A stretch of DNA of 50,110 bases from Parvibaculum sp. (GTDB lineage Bacteria; Pseudomonadota; Alphaproteobacteria; Parvibaculales; Parvibaculaceae). The stretch's first letter is position 1, and every line of letters begins with the position of its first letter. The translations under genes were made by a program, and so were the position numbers. The stretch lies in assembly GCF_002684405.1 (NCBI RefSeq), contig NZ_NYVD01000086.1:1-50110 (forward strand), given 5' to 3'. The notes under the pieces are model-generated. The model ran no database searches. It had not been told where the DNA came from and saw only the letters and a program-made list of their open reading frames with translations. Positions 6,987 through 15,222 of this stretch are shown here, piece after piece.

Positions 6987-8768
6987 CTATTTCCCGGACC
7001 GCGACTTGTCCGTATGCGATCCGGCCGAACCGTTGTTTTCGTCCTCGCCTACTTCGGAGCGGATTCGCTCGATCATCTGGGAGGACGCCTCCACCGGCGC
7101 ACCGATGGCGCGCATCACATGGCCTGAAAGCTGAAGCGAGACTTCCAGCGCCTCATGCACCACATGGGTCGCCCCGGCGGCGACAAGCTGCTTCATATGC
7201 GCCCTGTCGCGCGCCCGGGCGAAAAGCGCGATCCCGGGCCATTGATGCCGCACCGCCTCGACCGTGCGATTGGCCGCGGCGACATCGTCCAGCGTGACGA
7301 CGATGGCAGCCGCGCGGCTGATCCCGAGGCGCGAGAGCACTTCCGGGCGGCCCGCATCGCCGTAATAGACATGCGCACCCGTCTGCCGGGCGAGCCGCGT
7401 GCGAGCGACATCGAGATCAAGCGCGACATAGGGGATGTGCAACTCCTCCAGCATGGACGAGATGGTGCGCCCCACCCGGCCATATCCCGCCACGATGACA
7501 TGGCCGGTCAGTTCGCCCAGCGCGGCCTCGTCGCGCTCGCGCTCGCCCGCCTGCGAATCGAGCCATGCCTCGAGCCGCGCCCCCGCCATGGCAAGCAGCG
7601 GCGTCAGCGCCATGGAGATGGCGGTGGCCAGCTGCACGGGCTGCGCCACGCTGGCCGACACCACGCCGTCGGCGGTGGCGGACGAAATCACCACGAAAGC
7701 GAACTCGCCGCCCGAGGCAAGCAGCAGCGCCGCGCGCACCGAACAGATGCGCGACTGGCCGAAAGCCAGCGCCAGCCCGCCGACTAGGAGCGATTTGATG
7801 ACGAGAAAGGCGCCCAGAATGCCGAAGACGAGGCCGTAATTATCGGCCAGCACGCCGAAATCCATGCCGACGCCGACCGAGATGAAAAAGAGCCCCAGCA
7901 GCAAGCCCTTGAAGGGCTGAATGTCGCTTTCGACCTGATGGCGGAACTCGGTATCGGAAAGCAGCAGCCCGCCGAGAAAGGCGCCCAACGCCATGGAAAG
8001 TCCTGCCGACCCCGTCGCCACAGCGGTAAGCAGGGCCGCGAGCAGCGACAAGGCGAGAAAGAGCTCCGGATTGCGTGTCCAGGTGATGAAGCGGTAGGCG
8101 GTACTCAGCACATAACGGCCGACCGTCACGATGAGCGCCACTGCCACCACGGCCTTCAGCGTCGCAAACAGCGCCAGCATGAAGATGTTCACATCCTCGC
8201 CGCTTGCCACATCGGCAAGGATCGTCACCATGACGAGAAGCGGCACCACGGCGAGATCCTGCATCAGCAGGATCGAAAAGGAGATCTGGCCCGACCGGGA
8301 GGCGAACTCGCCTCGCTCGATCAGCAATTGCGTGACGATGGCCGTGGAAGAAAGCGCCAGCGCAAAACCGATCACCGTCGCGCCCGCCCCCGGCACGCCG
8401 AACAGCATGAAGACCCCGGTCAGCACGATCCCGCTCAGCATCACCTGCGCACCGCCCAGCCCCAGCACAAGGGTGCGCATGGCGCGCAGGCGCGTCCAGG
8501 AAAGCTCCAGGCCGATGGTGAAAAGCAGAAAGACCACGCCCAGCTCGCCCAGCGCGGCAATGCCGTCCGAACTCTGGATGATCGCCAGCCCATGCGGTCC
8601 GATCAGGGCGCCGATAACGAGATAGCCGAGAACCGTGCTCGCCCGAACATAATGGAACAGCGGCATCACCATCACGGCCGCGATCAGGAAGATGATGACC
8701 TCCCTGATATATGGCACATGGATGTTGCCCGCCGCCTCGGCGATCGCTGCGCTACTCAACTCGTCCAA
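6987..8768 (-). CDS. CPA2-family cation/proton antiporter with TrkA-N domain (KefB/YbaL type)
   Basis: 593 residues. About residues 20-395 form the Na+/H+ exchanger domain with roughly 12 membrane segments. The Kef-type motifs G-Y-L-V-I-G-A-L-I-G-P-H-G-L (near 48-60), F-L-L-F-T-I-G-L-E-L (near 80) and the Q-D-L-A-V-V-P loop (near 168) are present. From about 428 a cytoplasmic TrkA-N domain begins with G-H-V-I-V-A-G-Y-G-R-V-G-R, an NAD-binding nucleotide sensor. The family moves K+ or Na+ against protons for pH, osmotic or electrophile stress protection. I see no separate KefG/KefF gene and no TrkA-C domain, so gating may rely on nucleotide binding alone. It is divergent from the CaCA exchanger across about 270 bases. 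Confidence 0.93.
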   Translation of the reverse strand: MDELSSAAIAEAAGNIHVPYIREVIIFLIAAVMVMPLFHYVRASTVLGYLVIGALIGPHGLAIIQSSDGIAALGELGVVFLLFTIGLELSWTRLRAMRTLVLGLGGAQVMLSGIVLTGVFMLFGVPGAGATVIGFALALSSTAIVTQLLIERGEFASRSGQISFSILLMQDLAVVPLLVMVTILADVASGEDVNIFMLALFATLKAVVAVALIVTVGRYVLSTAYRFITWTRNPELFLALSLLAALLTAVATGSAGLSMALGAFLGGLLLSDTEFRHQVESDIQPFKGLLLGLFFISVGVGMDFGVLADNYGLVFGILGAFLVIKSLLVGGLALAFGQSRICSVRAALLLASGGEFAFVVISSATADGVVSASVAQPVQLATAISMALTPLLAMAGARLEAWLDSQAGERERDEAALGELTGHVIVAGYGRVGRTISSMLEELHIPYVALDLDVARTRLARQTGAHVYYGDAGRPEVLSRLGISRAAAIVVTLDDVAAANRTVEAVRHQWPGIALFARARDRAHMKQLVAAGATHVVHEALEVSLQLSGHVMRAIGAPVEASSQMIERIRSEVGEDENNGSAGSHTDKSRSGK

Positions 8769-9041
8769 GGCGCGCTTCCCCTTTCCGCAATCATCCCGGA
8801 ACTATCGCAACCTTGCGCGCAATGCGCCACCGGCCAGAGGCATTTGAAAGCCTCCCCGGCCCGGTTTTTTGCAGGAATCCGGCGCAATCCGGCTCCCGGC
8901 GCTGTTGCCCGGGGGACGGCGGCACCATATATGGAACGGGTATGGGGGAAAGCAGGAGGGTTCTGAAATCGCCACAAGCCAGGTAAAGACGCGTCCCGGC
9001 GAAATGCCGTCCACGCCCGCCCCGAAAGGATGTCGAGCGGC

Positions 9042-10121
9042 ATGACCTATTTTCTGCTCCTGCTCGGCTTCGTGATCCTTCTGGCTTCGGGCGATATTCT
9101 GGTCCGGGGCGCAACGGCGCTGGCGGCCCGCTACGGCCTCTCCCCCTTGCTGATCGCGCTCACCGTCGTCGCACTCGGCACCTCGCTTCCCGAATTGCTG
9201 GTGTCGGTCAAAGCCGCGCTGGAAGGCGCGGAAGGCATGGCGCTGGGCAATGTCGTCGGGTCCAACATCGCCAATATCTGGCTGGTACTCGGCATCCCCG
9301 CCCTGATCTATCCGATTTCATGCCAGGGCCGCTCCATCCCGATGAACGCCCTCATCATGATGGGCGTGAGCTTCCTGCTGGTGCTTCTGTGCCTGTTCGG
9401 CAGCCTGGGCAAATGGGACGGGGTGATCCTGATCGGCCTTCTGGCCGCCTACCTGCTCTTTTCCGGCTGGGATGCGCGCAGCCATCGCCGCAATGGCGGC
9501 GCGATACTGGTCGACCGCGTCCATCGCATGGTGACCGGCGTGCAGGAGGTCGAGACCGAGCTGGAAGAAACGCTCGAAGCGGTCACCCATACCGAACTCA
9601 GCACCGCCAAGACCTCGCGCCGCCTTATCTGGGGCATGATCGCCATCGGCGTGATCGGCCTGCCCATCGGGGCGAACCTCATCGTCAGCAGCGGCACCGA
9701 AATAGCCTCCTATTTCGGCGTATCGGATGCCGTGATCGGTCTGTCGCTGGTGGCGATCGGCACCTCGCTGCCCGAACTCGCCACGGCCATGGTCGCCGCG
9801 ATCCGCAGGAACGACGACATGGTGGTCGGCAATGTGGTCGGCTCCAACATCATGAACATTCTCGCCATTCTGGGCGTGACGGCCCTGATCTCGCCGCTGC
9901 CGGTAGAGCGCGAATTTCTCTACTACTATCTCTGGATCATGATCCTGGCAGGCGCCAGCATCTTCCCCATGGTAATGACGCGCGGCCGGGTGACCCGATT
10001 GGCGGGCGTCTTGTTCATCCTGCTCTATGCGGGTTATCTGGGGCTGACGATCGAGGTGGGAAGCGTACCGGCGCTCCCCCTTATGGACATGCCGGCGACA
10101 GGGACGACGATCTTACAGTGA
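9042..10121 (+). CDS. CaCA-family calcium/sodium antiporter (YrbG-like)
   Basis: 359 residues. It carries the two inverted alpha-repeats of this family: A-L-G-T-S-L-P-E-L-L-V-S with G-N-V-V-G-S-N-I-A-N-I in the first half, and A-I-G-T-S-L-P-E-L-A-T-A with G-N-V-V-G-S-N-I-M-N-I in the second. The acidic residue in each P-E-L binds the cation. About ten membrane segments are split by a charged cytoplasmic loop near residues 145-200. I prefer ATG 9042 because AAAGGA at 9025-9030 is a usable distance upstream; ATG 9030 is in frame but overlaps that site. The stop overlaps the GTG of the next gene in GTGA, indicating translational coupling with the SDR, although the two functions look unrelated. 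Confidence 0.93.
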   Translation: MTYFLLLLGFVILLASGDILVRGATALAARYGLSPLLIALTVVALGTSLPELLVSVKAALEGAEGMALGNVVGSNIANIWLVLGIPALIYPISCQGRSIPMNALIMMGVSFLLVLLCLFGSLGKWDGVILIGLLAAYLLFSGWDARSHRRNGGAILVDRVHRMVTGVQEVETELEETLEAVTHTELSTAKTSRRLIWGMIAIGVIGLPIGANLIVSSGTEIASYFGVSDAVIGLSLVAIGTSLPELATAMVAAIRRNDDMVVGNVVGSNIMNILAILGVTALISPLPVEREFLYYYLWIMILAGASIFPMVMTRGRVTRLAGVLFILLYAGYLGLTIEVGSVPALPLMDMPATGTTILQ

Positions 10122-10891
10122 CGGGACAGGACGGGAAAAAGGGAACGGCGCTGGTGACGGGCGGCGCACGGCGCCTCGGACGCGCCATGGCGCTATCGCT
10201 TGCCGAACGGGGCTATGACGTGGCGGTGCATTGCCACCATTCGACCGACGAAGCGGCGTCCGTGGTGCACGATATCGAGGCGGCGGGCGGCCGGGCGGCC
10301 GCGCTCGCCGGCGACCTCGCCTCACCCCGCGACGTGGACGGGCTGGTGCCCCGCGCCGCGGAGGCGCTGGGGCCGCTCACGCTCCTCGTCAACAACGCCT
10401 CGCTCTTCGAGCACGACACCGCCTCGGGCATGACGGCAGAAAGCTGGACCTCGCATCTCGACACCAATCTGCGCGCCCCCGCCTTTCTGGCGCAAAGCTT
10501 CGCCATGCAGCTTCCCGACGGCGTGGAAGGCAATATCGTCAATCTCATCGACCAGCGCGTCCGGCGCCCGACCCCCCATTTCTTCTCCTATACAGTCAGC
10601 AAGATGGCGCTGTGGGACATGACGCAGGTCATGGCGATGTCGCTGGCCCCGCGCATTCGTGTGAACGGCATCGGGCCGGGACCGGCCATGCGCAATGCGC
10701 GTCAGTCTCCCGAGGACTTCGCCAAACAGGTCAAGGGCACCATCCTCGGCCGGGGCACCTCGCCGGAGGAAATCTGCGCCGCGCTGCATTTCATCCTCGC
10801 CTCGCCCGCCATGACCGGCCAGATGATTGCCCTTGATGGCGGACAGCACCTTGCCTGGGAGACCCCGGACGTCGTAGGCATAAAAGAATAA
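10118..10891 (+). CDS. SDR oxidoreductase, pteridine reductase/FolM-like
   Basis: 257 residues from GTG 10118, which overlaps the exchanger stop by 4 bases. The cofactor motif is T-G-G-A-R-R-L-G (14-21), the Arg-containing form typical of pteridine reductases rather than the usual TGxxxGxG. N-N-A-S is at 92-95. The catalytic set is Asp145, Tyr158 and Lys162; the spacing of 13 and 4 is that of PTR1 (Asp181, Tyr194, Lys198), where Asp replaces the usual Ser. The expected reaction is NADPH reduction of dihydro- to tetrahydro-pterin or folate, as in FolM. The next gene is FolB, which supports a pterin role. The exact substrate (dihydromonapterin, dihydrofolate or biopterin) cannot be decided here. 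Confidence 0.85.
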   Translation: MTGQDGKKGTALVTGGARRLGRAMALSLAERGYDVAVHCHHSTDEAASVVHDIEAAGGRAAALAGDLASPRDVDGLVPRAAEALGPLTLLVNNASLFEHDTASGMTAESWTSHLDTNLRAPAFLAQSFAMQLPDGVEGNIVNLIDQRVRRPTPHFFSYTVSKMALWDMTQVMAMSLAPRIRVNGIGPGPAMRNARQSPEDFAKQVKGTILGRGTSPEEICAALHFILASPAMTGQMIALDGGQHLAWETPDVVGIKE

Positions 10892-11005
10892 TCGCGAAAT
10901 GAGCTGATCAAGGCCCGTTGGGGAGGCGGACCGCCCTTTAAGCATTTTCGGCGAAGGTGAGTAGACTTTCGCGGCTCGAGAATGCGTCGACCCCAAGAGC
11001 CTGGA

Positions 11006-11422
11006 ATGAACCGAATGAACAAGCCCGACAATGTAACGCCGCTGAAGATTGCCGATGCCGAACGCGGGTTGCGGCATGTCTTCGTGCGCGACCTGCTGCT
11101 GGATGCCCATATCGGCGTCTACAAGCATGAACTGGGCAGCGCCCAGCCCATCCGCGTGAATGTGGATTTGTCGGTGAGCGAAGCCCCGCATGGCGATGCG
11201 CTGGACAATGTCGTCTGCTACGCCACCGTAGTGGATCGCATCAAGGCCATTGTCGACGAAGGCCATCTCAACCTTGTGGAGACGCTGGCCGAACGGATCG
11301 CCGCCGTCTGCCTGGAAGACGAGCGCGTCCAGACGGCGCGTGTGCGTGTTGAAAAACTTGCCGTAATCCCGGAGGCCGCCGGCGTCGGCGTGGAGATCGA
11401 ACGGCACCGTCCCCACCCCTGA
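11006..11422 (+). CDS. folB: Dihydroneopterin aldolase
   Basis: 138 residues from ATG 11006; in-frame ATGs at 10982 and 11015 are alternatives and the Shine-Dalgarno evidence is weak (AAGAG before 11006). The fold marks are V-F-V-R-D-L-L-L-D-A-H-I-G-V-Y-K-H-E near residues 23-40, with the substrate-binding Glu, then D-N-V-V-C-Y-A-T-V-V-D near 66-76, L-V-E-T-L-A-E-R-I-A near 91-100 and the V-R-V-E-K-L strand with the catalytic-type Lys. It converts dihydroneopterin to 6-hydroxymethyl-dihydropterin and glycolaldehyde in folate synthesis. The body starts later than in some relatives, so the N-terminal 20 residues are a variable extension. The pteridine-reductase-like gene ends about 115 bases upstream. 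Some relatives of this short type act on other pterins. Confidence 0.85.
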   Translation: MNRMNKPDNVTPLKIADAERGLRHVFVRDLLLDAHIGVYKHELGSAQPIRVNVDLSVSEAPHGDALDNVVCYATVVDRIKAIVDEGHLNLVETLAERIAAVCLEDERVQTARVRVEKLAVIPEAAGVGVEIERHRPHP

Positions 11423-11609
11423 TTTCCACCGCATGCGCGCTCGCCATAACCACGCTCTCCGGCAACGCTCAAAAGGCCTCCGAAAAGCGCTAATGGATTC
11501 AACGGCTTGGTACGGCGTGACGACGCACACGGATAAATTTTGCACAGCAGCAGACGGGCGGCGTTAACCATATCCGCGGCTGCCATAAATCGCCCGCGCC
11601 TGTCATCCT

Positions 11610-11647
11610 CCCTTGAAAAAAACGAAAAGTTTTATCTATTTCAAGGG
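11610..11647. repeat. Nested inverted repeat
   Basis: Outer arms CCCTTGAAA (11610-11618) and TTTCAAGGG (11639-11647) enclose inner arms AAAAC (11619-11623) and GTTTT (11629-11633). Nothing here resembles an intrinsic terminator for folB, since the outer hairpin is AT-rich and has no T-run after it. Confidence 0.6.
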
Positions 11648-11663
11648 CTTACGATTCGCAGTG

Positions 11664-11682
11664 TGTGACAGCATCTGTCACA
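11664..11682. promoter_or_regulatory. Perfect 19-base palindrome, candidate operator
   Basis: TGTGACAG-CAT-CTGTCACA, 8-base perfect arms with a 3-base centre, about 120 bases before the uvrC start. A weak promoter could overlap it (GTGACA at 11665, TAAAGA at 11688, 17 bases apart). The spacing between the TGTGA and TCACA halves is 9, so it is not a CRP/FNR site. Confidence 0.5.
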
Positions 11683-11736
11683 AAACCTAAAGATTACAGG
11701 ATGTTGACCTAATCCTTGCAGGAATAACCCACAAAC

Positions 11737-11745
11737 TTATCCACA
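11737..11745 (+). promoter_or_regulatory. Consensus DnaA box
   Basis: TTATCCACA matches the strong DnaA box exactly. It lies 57 bases before the uvrC ATG in an AT-rich gap. DnaA could act here as a transcription factor; an origin is possible but the flanking genes are not those usual at alphaproteobacterial origins. Confidence 0.55.
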
Positions 11746-11801
11746 GCTCTTGTTGACGAGATAAGGACCCAAAATGGGTCTCCCGCTAGACTGCGCGCAG
11801 C

Positions 11802-13757
11802 ATGACCGACGAAACCGAAAACAGCGGCCCCGACAGCCCTTCCGGCGGTGAGAAAACCAGGACCGGCGTCGAGGTCATCGCGGATCAGGTGAAACGCCTG
11901 CCCGACAGCCCGGGTGTCTATCGCATGTATGACGCCAAGGGAGACGTGCTGTATGTCGGCAAGGCGCGCTCGCTCAAGAAGCGCGTCTCGAGCTACGCAA
12001 AAATGGGCGGGCATACCAACCGCATCGCCCGCATGATCCTCGCCACCGCCTCCATGGAATTCATCACCGTGGAGACGGAGACCGAGGCGCTGCTCCTCGA
12101 AGCCAATCTCATCAAAAGGCTGAAGCCCCGCTACAATGTGCTGCTGCGGGACGACAAATCCTTCCCCGACATCCTGCTAACGGGCGATCACGACTTCCCG
12201 CAAGTGGTGAAGCATCGCGGCGCGCGCTCCCGAAAGGGCGACTATTTCGGCCCCTTTGCGAGCGCCGGTTCGGTGAACGCCACGCTCAACGCGCTTCAAA
12301 AGGCGTTCCTGCTGCGCTCCTGCTCCGACAGCGTATTCGAGAGCCGCACACGGCCCTGCCTGCTTTTCCAGATCAAGCGCTGCTCCGCGCCCTGCACGGG
12401 TGAAATCTCGAAAGAGGACTATGCCGAGCTTGTGCGGGAGGCGCATGACTTTCTGCGCGGCCGCAGCCGCAAGACGCAAGGCGAGCTGGCCCGGCTGATG
12501 GAAGAAGCCGCCGCCGAAATGGATTATGAAACGGCCGCCGTCTATCGCGACCGCATCCGCGCGCTCACGCAAATCCAGCAGCATCAGGGCATCAACCCGC
12601 AAACCGTGGGCGAGGCGGATGTCTTCGCGGCCTATCAGGAAGGCGGCCAAACCTGCGTCCAGGTCTTCTTTTTCCGCGCCGGGCAGAACTGGGGCAACCG
12701 CGCCTATTTTCCGCGCCACGACAAGGAAATGGGGCCCGAGGACGTCCTCGACGCCTTCCTCGCCCAGTTTTACGAAAACCGCCCGCCCCCGCGCATGGTG
12801 CTGCTGAGCCATGACATACCCGGCCGCGAGCTGCTGGCGCAGGCGCTGACCCTTCGCGCGGACCGGAAAGTCGCCGTCGGCGTCCCCCGGCGCGGCGAGA
12901 AGCGCGAGCTTGTCGAGCACGCCATGACCAATGCCCGCTCGGCACTGGGACGGCGTCTTGCCGAAAGCTCTACCCAGCGCACTCTGCTGGAAGGCGTCGC
13001 GGAAATCTTCGGCATGGAAAGCGCGCCGGAGCGCATCGAAGTCTATGACAACAGCCATATTCAGGGCTCGAACGCCGTGGGTGGCATGATCGTCGCCGGC
13101 CCCGAAGGCTTCATGAAGAACCAGTACCGCAAGTTCAACATCAAAAACGCAGGCCAGGAGGCCGGCGAGTTCGGCGGCGACGATTACGCCATGATGCGCG
13201 AAGTGCTGACGCGGCGCTTCACCCGGCTGCTCAAGGAGGAAGGCGAAAAGGAAGAAGGCGAGGACCGCAGCGGCGCCTGGCCCGACCTCATCCTGATCGA
13301 CGGCGGCGCGGGCCAGCTCAAAATCGCCCTGGAAGTGCTGGACGAGCTGGGCATCGACAGCGTAACCGCCGTCGGCGTCGCCAAGGGGCCGGAACGCGAT
13401 GCGGGCCGGGAACGCTTCTTCATGCGCGGGAAGCCCGACTTCATGATGGAGCCCCGCAACCCGGTTCTCTATTACCTGCAACGCCTGCGCGACGAGGCGC
13501 ACCGCTTCGCCATCGGCAGCCACCGCGCCAGACGGTCAAAGGCCATCGGCAACAATCCGCTGGACGAGATCCCGGGCGTCGGCCCGGGCCGCAAACGCGC
13601 ACTTCTGCGCCATTTCGGTTCGGCACGGGCCGTTTCCCGCGCCGGAATCTCCGATCTGGAGGCGGTGGACGGCATTTCCGAAACGCTGGCCCGCACCATT
13701 TACGACCATTTCAACGGAAGCGCCGGACACGAAAGTGGCGACGCGGCCGGAAAATAG
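11802..13757 (+). CDS. uvrC: UvrABC excinuclease subunit C
   Basis: 651 residues, normal to slightly long for the family. The GIY-YIG nuclease domain spans about 36-115 (G-V-Y at 38-40 and Y-V-G-K-A at 51-55), a UvrB-binding UVR motif with the M-E-E-A-A-A pattern follows near 230-260, then the RNase H-like second nuclease domain ([10 protein letters not shown] near 410 and L-I-L-I-D-G-G near 495), and paired helix-hairpin-helix motifs end the protein (I-P-G-V-G-P-G-R-K near 590). UvrC makes the 3' and 5' incisions in nucleotide excision repair, working with UvrA and UvrB. The first 20 residues are a low-complexity extension. No good Shine-Dalgarno precedes ATG 11802. It follows a long AT-rich gap with a DnaA box and leads into pgsA. 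Confidence 0.97.
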   Translation: MTDETENSGPDSPSGGEKTRTGVEVIADQVKRLPDSPGVYRMYDAKGDVLYVGKARSLKKRVSSYAKMGGHTNRIARMILATASMEFITVETETEALLLEANLIKRLKPRYNVLLRDDKSFPDILLTGDHDFPQVVKHRGARSRKGDYFGPFASAGSVNATLNALQKAFLLRSCSDSVFESRTRPCLLFQIKRCSAPCTGEISKEDYAELVREAHDFLRGRSRKTQGELARLMEEAAAEMDYETAAVYRDRIRALTQIQQHQGINPQTVGEADVFAAYQEGGQTCVQVFFFRAGQNWGNRAYFPRHDKEMGPEDVLDAFLAQFYENRPPPRMVLLSHDIPGRELLAQALTLRADRKVAVGVPRRGEKRELVEHAMTNARSALGRRLAESSTQRTLLEGVAEIFGMESAPERIEVYDNSHIQGSNAVGGMIVAGPEGFMKNQYRKFNIKNAGQEAGEFGGDDYAMMREVLTRRFTRLLKEEGEKEEGEDRSGAWPDLILIDGGAGQLKIALEVLDELGIDSVTAVGVAKGPERDAGRERFFMRGKPDFMMEPRNPVLYYLQRLRDEAHRFAIGSHRARRSKAIGNNPLDEIPGVGPGRKRALLRHFGSARAVSRAGISDLEAVDGISETLARTIYDHFNGSAGHESGDAAGK

Positions 13758-13846
13758 CGAACCGGCCTCAACAAATGCGCTCCGGGTGATAGAGTGCGCG
13801 GCGAAGACACCGCATTTTGCCGCGCTCAAGAAAAGCCCATACGACC

Positions 13847-14479
13847 ATGGCGACCAATCTTCCGAACCTGCTGACCTATTTCCGCATCCTCCTGGTGCCC
13901 CTCGTGGTCATCGCCCTTTATCTGGAAGAGGATGCGGGCAACTGGACGGCGCTGGCGCTCTTTGCGATCGCGAGCATTACCGACTGGCTGGACGGCTATC
14001 TCGCCCGCGCCTGGAACCAGACCTCCAATCTGGGCCGGATGCTCGATCCCATCGCCGACAAGCTGCTGGTCGCCGTGGTGCTGCTGGCGCTGACCTGGCA
14101 GGGCACGATCGCAGGTTATTCGCTCTGGGCGGCGATCATCATTCTCTGCCGGGAAATTCTGGTCTCGGGGCTGCGCGAATATCTGGCGGGCCTGCGCGTC
14201 AGCGTGCCGGTGACGCAGCTTGCGAAATGGAAGACCGCGATCCAGATGATCGCACTGGCCTTCCTGCTGCTGGGCCCGGCGGGCGACCATATCGTGCCGG
14301 GCATTACCGAACTGGGCCTCGCCCTGCTTTGGGCCGCGGCCATTCTGACCCTTTATACGGGCTATGATTATTTCCGCGCCGGGTTGAGGCATATCGACGA
14401 TACGCACCCGCCGGAACGCCCTGCCGGCGCACCGGCGCCCCCCGACGGGAGCGCGGCCAATGGAGACGCCGCGCCATGA
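13847..14479 (+). CDS. pgsA: CDP-diacylglycerol-glycerol-3-phosphate 3-phosphatidyltransferase
   Basis: 210 residues. The CDP-alcohol phosphotransferase motif is complete: D46-x2-D49-G50-x2-A53-R54-x8-G63-x3-D67-x3-D71. About six membrane segments follow, with a proline/alanine-rich cytoplasmic tail after residue 190. It makes phosphatidylglycerophosphate from CDP-diacylglycerol and glycerol-3-phosphate at the inner membrane, the first committed step to phosphatidylglycerol and cardiolipin. I chose ATG 13847; an in-frame ATG 30 bases upstream gives a poor, basic extension. Its stop overlaps the moaD ATG in ATGA, so pgsA-moaD-moaE is one translationally coupled unit. Confidence 0.95.
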   Translation: MATNLPNLLTYFRILLVPLVVIALYLEEDAGNWTALALFAIASITDWLDGYLARAWNQTSNLGRMLDPIADKLLVAVVLLALTWQGTIAGYSLWAAIIILCREILVSGLREYLAGLRVSVPVTQLAKWKTAIQMIALAFLLLGPAGDHIVPGITELGLALLWAAAILTLYTGYDYFRAGLRHIDDTHPPERPAGAPAPPDGSAANGDAAP

Positions 14480-14727
14480 AGCTTCTTTACTTCGCCTGGG
14501 TAAAACAGAAGACCGGCACGGCGGAGGAAGATGTGACGCTGCCGCCGGAGGTGACCGATGTCACCGGCCTGATCGACTGGCTGCGCCGGCGCGACGAAGG
14601 CTATGAAGCGGCCTTCGAGGATCTGAAAGTCATACGCTGCGCCGTCGATCAGGAACACGCCGATCTAAATGCATCGATCGCAGGCGCGCAGGAAGTGGCC
14701 TTCTTCCCGCCGGTGACGGGCGGGTAG
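14476..14727 (+). CDS. moaD: Molybdopterin synthase small subunit (sulfur carrier)
   Basis: 83 residues with the ubiquitin-like fold pattern (K-L-L-Y-F-A-W-V-K start, L-I-D-W-L helix) and the essential C-terminal Gly-Gly (82-83) that is adenylated and thiocarboxylated. It carries sulfur to MoaE, which inserts the dithiolene into precursor Z to form molybdopterin. It overlaps pgsA by 4 bases and precedes moaE by 4 bases. Length is normal for MoaD. Confidence 0.95.
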   Translation: MKLLYFAWVKQKTGTAEEDVTLPPEVTDVTGLIDWLRRRDEGYEAAFEDLKVIRCAVDQEHADLNASIAGAQEVAFFPPVTGG

Positions 14728-14731
14728 CCCC

Positions 14732-15178
14732 ATGATCCGCGTCCAGACAGAGGATTTCGATATCGGCGCCGAAGTGGCCGCACTTTCGAAAGACCGCCAC
14801 GATATCGGCGCGGTCGTGACCTTTTCCGGCACGGTGCGCGACAAGACCGGCGATCTCCTGGCGCTGGAACTGGAACATTATCCCGGCATGACCGAGAAGG
14901 AACTCGTGCGCATCGAGCGGGAAGCGCAGGAGCGCTGGCCGCTCGAAGCGAGCCTCATCGTGCATCGCGTCGGTCGCCTTGCCCCCGGCGAAAATATCGT
15001 GCTGGTCGTCACCGCTTCCGCCCATCGGCAGGCGGCCTTCGAGGCGGCGGAGTTCCTGATGGACTATCTCAAGACCCGTGCGCCCTTCTGGAAGCGCGAG
15101 GAAACGGCTTCGGGCGGCGACTGGGTGGATGCGCGCGACAGCGACGACACGGCGGCGGCGCGCTGGACAAAAAAATAG
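14732..15178 (+). CDS. moaE: Molybdopterin synthase catalytic subunit
   Basis: 148 residues. Family marks are G-A-V-V-T-F-S-G-T-V-R (near 26-36), L-E-L-E-H-Y-P-G-M (near 45-53), the H-R-V-G-R-L-A-P-G-E loop (near 77-86), and A-P-F-W-K-R-E (near 115-121), which carries the catalytic Lys. It forms the heterotetramer with MoaD and converts precursor Z to molybdopterin. Its last codons overlap the T-run of the terminator that serves the convergent ilvE gene, so the 3' end does double duty. Confidence 0.95.
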   Translation: MIRVQTEDFDIGAEVAALSKDRHDIGAVVTFSGTVRDKTGDLLALELEHYPGMTEKELVRIEREAQERWPLEASLIVHRVGRLAPGENIVLVVTASAHRQAAFEAAEFLMDYLKTRAPFWKREETASGGDWVDARDSDDTAAARWTKK

Positions 15179-15199
15179 GGCCGCCCCGAAGGCGGCCCT
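15169..15199 (-). terminator. Intrinsic terminator of ilvE (and hairpin after moaE)
   Basis: Perfect 9-base arms AGGGCCGCC (15177-15185) and GGCGGCCCT (15191-15199) with loop CCGAA. Read leftward the hairpin is followed by a run of T, supplied by the A-rich last codons of moaE, so it is a strong terminator for ilvE. Read rightward it lacks a good T-run. Confidence 0.85.
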
Positions 15200-15222
15200 G
15201 TCTTCAGTCCGTTCCGGCCATG

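Larger units (their letters stand above)
11423..11801. other. Structured AT-rich intergenic region before uvrC
   Basis: 379 bases without a gene, much richer in A and T than the surroundings, especially 11610-11765. It holds a large inverted repeat at 11610-11647, a 19-base palindrome at 11664-11682, a consensus DnaA box at 11737-11745, two weaker boxes (8 of 9 at 11538-11546, 7 of 9 at 11725-11733), a GANTC site at 11653-11657 and a 15-base inverted repeat at 11766-11780. It could be a heavily regulated uvrC promoter or a DnaA-binding locus. I see no small ORF with a good start in it. Confidence 0.6.

Noticed and set aside
9320-10117. An apparent N-terminal extension of the SDR
   Set aside because: It is an out-of-frame shadow of the CaCA exchanger. 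The GTG at 10118 overlapping the exchanger stop gives a normal SDR length.
10912-10936. Terminator after the pteridine-reductase-like gene
   Set aside because: GGCGG and CCGCC surround only one base and the following T-run is three bases, so the hairpin cannot form a normal intrinsic terminator.
11664-11682. CRP/FNR-type site before uvrC
   Set aside because: The TGTGA and TCACA halves are separated by 9 bases rather than the 6 required by CRP.
11538-11801. Chromosomal origin of replication
   Set aside because: Only one exact DnaA box is present and the neighbours (folB, uvrC) are not the genes usual near alphaproteobacterial origins, such as hemE or dnaA. I keep the region as a finding but do not annotate an origin.
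12177-13523. A 448-codon antisense frame inside uvrC
   Set aside because: uvrC is complete and conserved on the plus strand, and the antisense product has the repetitive Ala/His/Arg composition of a shadow.
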